Shown one piece after another: positions 57,497 to 61,967 of a stretch of DNA of 61,967 nt. The notes beneath the pieces are model-generated. The model worked only from the letters and a program-made list of their open reading frames with translations. It did no database searches and was not told the origin of the DNA. Positions within the stretch are counted from its first letter, which is position 1. The number at the start of each line of letters is the position of its first letter. The DNA is taken from assembly GCA_021837545.1 (NCBI GenBank), contig JAKBFR010000001.1, forward strand, positions 1 to 61,967, in the 5' to 3' direction. This DNA is from Bacillota bacterium (GTDB taxonomy: Bacteria; Bacillota_A; Clostridia; Clostridiales; Clostridiaceae). The position numbers and the translations under genes are program-made.

Positions 57497-57592
57497 CATT
57501 TGAAAGAAAATAACAAGTCAAAGATGAGATGTATATTTTGCATCAGACAAAATAGACAACAACACATTGACTTGTTATTTTTTTAATTGATT
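57497..57592 (+). repeat. TTAGGCACATTC-family palindrome acting as terminator
   Basis: AAAATAACAAGTCAA (57507-57521) pairs perfectly with TTGACTTGTTATTTT (57567-57581), followed by TTT. It stands 21 bases after the binding-protein stop and should terminate or attenuate its transcript. Confidence 0.7.
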
Positions 57593-57657
57593 TTATTATT
57601 TTTATTAACACAGTTGATAATTAGTAATTGATAATTTATAATAATATGATGCAGATT

Positions 57658-57912
57658 TCATAAGCAGAGAACCTAAATCTGTGATTTGGTGCGAATCGCT
57701 TAAGCAGACATCTCAAATCTATGATTTGATGATGGTCGCTTACTCTGTGAGTACCCAGCGAAGGTCTGTGAGTCGGGTTTCTTATAAGCAGGGAACCCAA
57801 AAGTGATGTTCCAAATCTTGTATTTGGTTAACAGAACTTTCTCTGTGAGCATCTATGATTTGGCGTGATTCGCTTACCCAGCGAACGAATGTGAGTCGGG
57901 TTTCTTATAATA
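57658..57912 (+). repeat. Tandem CCCAGCGAACGAAYGTGAGTCGGG repeats
   Basis: Two ~125-base units. Each has small CCAAATCTnnGATTTGG-type hairpins, a TTCGCT-TACCC-AGCGAA hairpin or relative, and the ending GTGAGTCGGGTTTCTTATAA. The first ends at 57790 and the second at ~57910. A third copy is at 47690-47755. No reading frame. Confidence 0.65.
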
Positions 57913-57941
57913 ATTAATAGGAAAACTTTGAAATTTTGAAA

Positions 57942-57970
57942 CTTACAATTGATACCCTTTAGGGTATAAT
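57942..57970 (+). promoter_or_regulatory. Promoter with overlapping ATACCC-TTTA-GGGTAT palindrome
   Basis: CTTACA (57942-57947), 17 bp, TATAAT (57965-57970). A perfect inverted repeat ATACCC/GGGTAT (57952-57967) covers the spacer and the start of the -10, a plausible operator for the permease-ATPase pair. Confidence 0.5.
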
Positions 57971-58000
57971 ATTCACAAATAAGAACTAGGAGGGAAAATA

Positions 58001-58678
58001 TTGAATTTTACATTTTTAGAAAAGTATTCTGGATATTTTTTAAAAGGGACAGAGATAACTATTGTATTAGCATTTTTTGCAGTGTTATTTGGAACAATTT
58101 TAGGCCTCGCATTAACACTTTTAAGACGTTCAAAATTTAAACTAATAAGTTTTATAGCAGCAGCTTATGTAGAATTTGTAAGAGGTACTCCACTTCTAGT
58201 TCAAATCTATATAATCTATATTGGATTTCCCCATTTAAATGGATTGCCTAAATTTATAGGGATACCTATGGAAGACATACTTGTAGGTGTAATTGCTTTA
58301 GCATTGAATTCAGCAGCATATGTATCTGAAATAATGAGGGCTGGAATTGATGCTGTAGATAAAGGACAAATGGAAGCTGCTAGAAGTTTAGGGATGAATC
58401 AGGGATTAACAATGTTTTATATTGTGATACCTCAAGCCTTTAAAAATATTTTACCAGCTCTTGGAAATGAATTTATTTCAGTAATTAAAGAGTCTTCACA
58501 GGTTTCTGTTATTGGAGTTGCAGAGCTTATGTTTAATGCAGGAGTTGTAAGAGGTAATACGGCCTTAGGTTTAGAACCAATAATAGTAGCAGCAGTAATT
58601 TACTTTATAATAACATTCACAATGACAAGAATATTAGGATATGTAGAGAGGAGGATGAAGGCAAGTGATATACGTTAA
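58001..58678 (+). CDS. Polar amino-acid ABC transporter permease
   Basis: A 225-residue HisM/GlnP-like permease with about five helices. The inner-membrane coupling motif is [20 protein letters not shown], followed by [20 protein letters not shown], and the N-terminal [19 protein letters not shown] is typical. It starts at TTG 58001 with AGGAGGG upstream. It overlaps the ATPase gene by 14 bases. It very probably works with the binding protein at 56.6 kb and the ATPase at 58.7 kb. Confidence 0.92.
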   Translation: MNFTFLEKYSGYFLKGTEITIVLAFFAVLFGTILGLALTLLRRSKFKLISFIAAAYVEFVRGTPLLVQIYIIYIGFPHLNGLPKFIGIPMEDILVGVIALALNSAAYVSEIMRAGIDAVDKGQMEAARSLGMNQGLTMFYIVIPQAFKNILPALGNEFISVIKESSQVSVIGVAELMFNAGVVRGNTALGLEPIIVAAVIYFIITFTMTRILGYVERRMKASDIR

Positions 58679-59387
58679 GGATTTACATAAGAGCTTTGGG
58701 AAAAATGATGTCCTAAAGGGTATAGACGAGCATATTAGTAAAGGTGAAGTTGTAGTTGTAATTGGACCATCTGGTTCGGGAAAAAGTACATTTTTAAGAT
58801 GCCTTAACTTATTAGAAACTCCTACATCTGGTACAATTACTTTTGAAGGTAAAGATATAACATCAAAAGAAACTAATATAGATGAGATGAGAGAAAAAAT
58901 GGGGATGGTTTTTCAACAATTCAATTTATTTCCTCATAAAACTGTGTGTCAAAACATATGTTTAGCACCTATTAAAGTAAAGAAACTTTCAAATGATGAA
59001 GCTAAGAAAAGAACAATGACTTTATTAGAAAAAGTAGGACTAGTAGATAAAGTAGATGCATATCCAGCTTCATTATCAGGTGGACAAAAGCAAAGAATTG
59101 CAATAGCTAGAGCTTTAGCTATGCAACCAGACGTTATGTTATTCGATGAGCCTACATCAGCTTTAGACCCTGAAATGGTTGGAGAAGTTTTAAGTGTTAT
59201 GAAAAATCTTGCAAAAGAAGGAATGACAATGGTAGTTGTTACACATGAAATGGGATTTGCAAGAGAAGTTGGAGATAGAATATTATTTATGGATGGCGGA
59301 AAAATAGTAGAATCAGGAACTCCAGAAGAAGTATTCAAAAATCCTAAAAACCCACGTACAATAGACTTTTTGTCTAAGGTACTTTAA
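58665..59387 (+). CDS. Polar amino-acid ABC transporter ATP-binding protein
   Basis: A 240-residue GlnQ/HisP-like ATPase: Walker [11 protein letters not shown]-loop [13 protein letters not shown], signature [15 protein letters not shown], Walker [15 protein letters not shown] and the H-loop [10 protein letters not shown]. It starts at GTG 58665 inside the permease gene with GAGGAGG ten bases upstream. The usual partner of the upstream permease. A dispersed element begins a few bases after the stop. Confidence 0.95.
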   Translation: MIYVKDLHKSFGKNDVLKGIDEHISKGEVVVVIGPSGSGKSTFLRCLNLLETPTSGTITFEGKDITSKETNIDEMREKMGMVFQQFNLFPHKTVCQNICLAPIKVKKLSNDEAKKRTMTLLEKVGLVDKVDAYPASLSGGQKQRIAIARALAMQPDVMLFDEPTSALDPEMVGEVLSVMKNLAKEGMTMVVVTHEMGFAREVGDRILFMDGGKIVESGTPEEVFKNPKNPRTIDFLSKVL

Positions 59388-59392
59388 CAGTT

Positions 59393-59678
59393 ATAAATGC
59401 CCACAGTGAAAATTATACTCATGCAATAATCCACCGAAATGAAGGTCATGCATTTGTTCAGGTTACGTGAGGATTTAGCTGTGAATTTCTAATAGTAGAA
59501 GTTGTACCCAAAATGCTAGCCTCAAAGGCAAGCTTTGAACAAGCATTTTGGAACAACTTATAACCTAAGAAGCACAACCATCAAAATTCCTAATGAAACA
59601 CTTCACAAAACATGCTCATTATTTCTAGTTGGGTATATTTTCATAGTATAAGTATAAATCAGAAATTGGGTATCTATA
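59393..59678 (+). repeat. Dispersed element, long copy (~285 bp) with nested inverted repeat
   Basis: The ends TAAATGCCCACAGTGAAAAT and AAATTGGGTATCTATAAG match the inverted ends of the 40267 copy. The core is expanded by ~110 bases containing AGTTGT...CAAAATGCT / AGCATTTTG...ACAACT, itself a long hairpin. No reading frame. Confidence 0.7.
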
Positions 59679-59708
59679 AGAATTAACTGTTAATTGATTT
59701 GAAGTTAA

Positions 59709-59804
59709 AAATGAAGGAATAAGCTCATAGAGAAAGTTCATGTTTCCAAATGTAAAGTTTGGAAACATGAACTTTTCACTTGTGACTTATTCCTTCATTT
59801 TTTT
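59709..59804 (+). terminator. Very long hairpin with T-tail
   Basis: The outer stem AATGAAGGAATAAG / CTTATTCCTTCATT and inner stem AAAGTTCATGTTTCCAAA / TTTGGAAACATGAACTTT are followed by TTTTT. The outer left arm is shared with the sequence after uvrB (3750). It could end transcripts from the transporter operon. Confidence 0.65.
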
Positions 59805-59865
59805 AGAAATTCTTAAAAGATTTCATAAGTAATTACTAAATGTACATCTTATCATTTTTAACTTA

Positions 59866-60417
59866 TTAAAAATGATAAGATGGAGATACAAAATCAGTTG
59901 GATTAGCTGTAGTTGCAAATAAGAAAAATAAAAACATAGAAATTATTGCAACACAAACATATATAACTACCAAAATTATTGGAGCAACAAAATTAACCCC
60001 ACCTTTTTTGTGCAATCTATTTATATATTGAGTTGCATTAAAATTTGCTATATTTACTCTAACAATTTTAATTTTACGCTTTGAATTATTTATATAAATA
60101 GCATTTGCAAACATAGTTAACACAATATGCACTATTAACATCAAAAATATATGCATTTTTGGTGCAAATAGTTGCGAAGAAGCAAATGTTAAAATTATAA
60201 AGATAGAGGCAAAAGCATAAAGTTTTCTGTACAATAACCAATAAGAACCTAGGAAAAAGCAAGGCCAATTCCAAGAGAAAAATCTATTGTTCTTTTCTAT
60301 TTTATTAATATAATCAAGATAATAATCAGTGTTATGATTACCAATGAAAGCAGCAAATTCTTCTATAGATATATTATCATTAAGGCCTAATTCTTCTTGA
60401 CAATGTGGGCAGTTCAT
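59866..60417 (-). CDS. DUF2628-type membrane protein with N-terminal CxxC
   Basis: A 183-residue protein: MNCPHCQEELG (a single CxxC, half a zinc ribbon), a short soluble helix, and four membrane helices. The segment FFSWNWPCFFLGSYWLLYRK matches the DUF2628 start. Function unknown; related proteins occur singly in many Firmicutes. The start has GGGAGG 11 bases upstream. Monocistronic, convergent with the transporter operon. Confidence 0.75.
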   Translation of the reverse strand: MNCPHCQEELGLNDNISIEEFAAFIGNHNTDYYLDYINKIEKNNRFFSWNWPCFFLGSYWLLYRKLYAFASIFIILTFASSQLFAPKMHIFLMLIVHIVLTMFANAIYINNSKRKIKIVRVNIANFNATQYINRLHKKGGVNFVAPIILVVIYVCVAIISMFLFFLFATTANPTDFVSPSYHF

Positions 60418-60525
60418 ATAGATAATTCCTCCCTTTAAAGTCGTAATTCCTATTGAAAGGATATCACAAATTTATTTAGTTAACAAAGTAAAAACAGATA
60501 AAAATTTTATATAAAATGGACATTT

Positions 60526-61701
60526 TCAAATGAAATTTTTGTCTACAGTGATTATACAATTATAGTATGGATGTGATTCTTGTACTCTTTCAGAAAATTT
60601 ACAAATCAATTCAGAATCGGTTATAGGAGATTCTTTTAATGAATTAACAACTACATCGAAAATTAAATTCTTAACGTCACCTTCTCCAACAACTCTAAAA
60701 TCATGTATGGATTCAATAAAGTCATATTGTTTAATTAATGATAAGATTTCTTCATAAGCTTCTTTAACTTCGCCTACAATTATACAAATAGGGTCAATAT
60801 GTATTACTAAATAGATATTGAGAGCTGTAGAAATTTCTCTTTCAGCTTTATCAATTATTTCATGAATAGCAACAACGCAGATATCACTTGGAATTTCAGC
60901 ATGAATTGAAGCCATACATTTACCAGGACCATAATTATGAATTATTAAGTCATGGGTACCAAGTATTTTGTCATAAGACAAAACCATTTCTTTTATAGAA
61001 TTTACAAGTTCAGGGTCTGGAGCTTCACCTAAAAGAGGGTTTATAGTATCTTTAACTAAATTGAAACCAGAATAAACTATAAATAATGCAACAACCATTC
61101 CGATATATCCATCTATAGGAAAGGAAGTGAAGTTTGCAGCTAAAAATGAAATAGCAACACAAGTTGAAGTAAAGACATCACCTAAAGCATCTACAGAAGA
61201 AGCTTTTAAAGCTGCGGAATTAATTTTTTCACCGACAAATTTATTGAATTTTGAAAGCCAAACTTTAAGAAATATAGATATAAAGAGTAATATAAATGGA
61301 ATTAATTCAAAAGTAACAGGAGTTGGATTAATTATTCTTTCAAAAGAAGATTTAATGAATTGTACACCAACTAACATTACCATAAAGGCAACGATTAAAG
61401 CAGACAGATATTCAATTCTGCCATGACCAAAAGGATGTTCTCTATCCGCCGGTTTATTTGAAAGTTTAAAGCCTAAAATAGTTATTAAAGAAGATGCTGC
61501 ATCAGAAAGATTATTAAAGGCATCAGCCATAATAGCTATGCTTGAAACAAAAAGTCCAACAGAAAGTTTTATAATAAATAAAAGTGCATTCACTAAAATC
61601 CCGATAATTCCACCGAATACACCATAAGAATTCCTAACTTTATTATCTTTAACATTAGAATTATTTTTTATAAATATATTAACCATGTGTTCAAAAAACA
61701 T
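60526..61701 (-). CDS. Cation diffusion facilitator (CDF) transporter
   Basis: A 391-residue metal/proton antiporter. Six membrane helices, the metal-binding NNLSDAASS (helix II) and HPFGHGRIEYL, the helix V aspartates (SSVDALGDVFTS), then a cytoplasmic ferredoxin-like domain (LIIHNYGPGKCMASIHAEIP). The C-terminal ~90 residues extend beyond a basic CDF. CDF proteins export Zn, Fe, Mn or Co, and which metal cannot be told. The start has GGAGTG ~8 bases upstream. Divergent from dapA. Confidence 0.92.
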   Translation of the reverse strand: MFFEHMVNIFIKNNSNVKDNKVRNSYGVFGGIIGILVNALLFIIKLSVGLFVSSIAIMADAFNNLSDAASSLITILGFKLSNKPADREHPFGHGRIEYLSALIVAFMVMLVGVQFIKSSFERIINPTPVTFELIPFILLFISIFLKVWLSKFNKFVGEKINSAALKASSVDALGDVFTSTCVAISFLAANFTSFPIDGYIGMVVALFIVYSGFNLVKDTINPLLGEAPDPELVNSIKEMVLSYDKILGTHDLIIHNYGPGKCMASIHAEIPSDICVVAIHEIIDKAEREISTALNIYLVIHIDPICIIVGEVKEAYEEILSLIKQYDFIESIHDFRVVGEGDVKNLIFDVVVNSLKESPITDSELICKFSERVQESHPYYNCIITVDKNFI

Positions 61702-61919
61702 CTAATACACTCCAATCATTTATGTATAATTATCTAAGAATATACAATATATTTATTATAATACATCTTTTTAGTTAAGCAAGTTCTTTATAATTAATAA
61801 TATGTCCAAATTAGTTCATAATTAATTAAATTTTTACTAACTAAAAATGCATTCTAAGTTTATAGTATAACTTTACTGTGTTATAATTTATTTAGAAAAT
61901 ATTCAAGGGGGCTGAGTTT

Positions 61920-61967
61920 ATGAAGGATGTCATATTTACTGGTGCAGCAGTTGCTATTGTTACACCT
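61920..61967 (+). CDS. dapA: 4-hydroxy-tetrahydrodipicolinate synthase, first 16 codons
   Basis: ATG 61920 follows AAGGGGGCTGAGTTT, and the frame to the window end reads MKDVIFTGAAVAIVTP, which matches the start of DapA (GxxVAIVTPF). DapA condenses pyruvate and aspartate semialdehyde, the entry to diaminopimelate and lysine. TATAAT at 61882-61887 is a possible -10 without a clear -35. No riboswitch is visible in the short leader. Truncated by the window edge. Confidence 0.75.
   Translation, partial: MKDVIFTGAAVAIVTP

Noticed and set aside
59480..59520. Segment AATTTCTAATAGTAGAAGTTGT resembles the stem of a Cas12a CRISPR repeat
   Set aside because: Only one copy, no spacers or cas genes, and it lies within a dispersed element with its own inverted repeats. 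The similarity is a small hairpin by chance.
1..61967. CRISPR array, tRNA or rRNA genes, prophage
   Set aside because: Repeats seen are heptads, palindromes or short elements without regular spacers. No tRNA cloverleaf, rRNA segment or phage structural gene was recognised by eye.

Overview
This 62-kb window is AT-rich chromosomal DNA from a low-GC, endospore-forming Firmicute. The closest fit is Clostridium sensu stricto, probably the C. beijerinckii group. I base this on very strong A/T codon bias, GGAGG-type ribosome binding sites, frequent TTG/GTG starts, the clostridial orders uvrB-uvrA / FHA-ftsW-pbp / uvrC-murB-rapZ-yvcK-whiA-dnaE and pfkA-pyk, a short (473 aa) pyruvate kinase, a whiA gene and a DUF1657/DUF4363/DUF421 spore-type cluster. 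This is family recognition by eye, with no database search. I see no rRNA, tRNA, prophage or CRISPR array.

Layout. 1-24 kb is a dense, almost entirely plus-strand housekeeping block. It holds the end of a Ctp (S41) protease, a PDZ membrane protein, uvrB (with a LexA/SOS box) and uvrA, an FHA-FtsW-PBP cell-wall cassette, uvrC, murB, the rapZ-yvcK-whiA operon, a small Dabb protein, dnaE, and the glycolytic pair pfkA-pyk. 24-40 kb is mixed: rlmD-type methyltransferase, a GH1 glycosidase, the divergent DUF1657 / DUF421-DUF4363 genes with sigma-G-like promoters, motAB, a radical-SAM protein, a nitrilase-family amidase, a CPBP protease, an M20 amidohydrolase, a metallophosphoesterase, a PAS-GGDEF-HD-GYP gene broken by a one-base frameshift, and an alpha/beta hydrolase. 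40-46 kb carries mostly minus-strand genes: alanyl-tRNA editing protein, aminotransferase and a HAAS/DUF4097 pair. 46-62 kb has a clostridial TIM-barrel protein, lysA behind a lysine riboswitch, two signal peptidase I paralogues flanking a decayed IS605-type tnpB, DUF3006, ftsH, a HelD-like helicase, a three-gene polar amino-acid ABC transporter, a DUF2628 protein, a CDF metal transporter and the first codons of dapA.

Working together. UvrA, UvrB and UvrC are all here, and only uvrB shows an SOS operator. FtsW, PBP2 and MurB serve peptidoglycan synthesis, and lysA and dapA serve the diaminopimelate/lysine branch. RapZ and YvcK are regulators that link cell-envelope precursors to carbon flow. 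PfkA and Pyk form a lower-glycolysis operon.

The most unusual content is intergenic. At least six families of short repeats occupy the gaps, mainly after 40 kb: heptad-type AATTGTTAATTG hairpins, a ~170-bp element with inverted ends (six copies or fragments), TTAGGCACATTC palindromes, GCGCGAAGCGC mini-hairpins, a CCCAGCGAACGAAYGTGAGTCGGG repeat, and a two-hairpin ATCAAG/CTTGAT element. The 935-bp lysA leader combines four of these with a riboswitch. I did not find a convincing new multi-gene system. The best candidates for undescribed biology are these repeat families, a three-box DnaA-type cluster, and a promoter-terminator micro-unit that can encode a 21-residue peptide.
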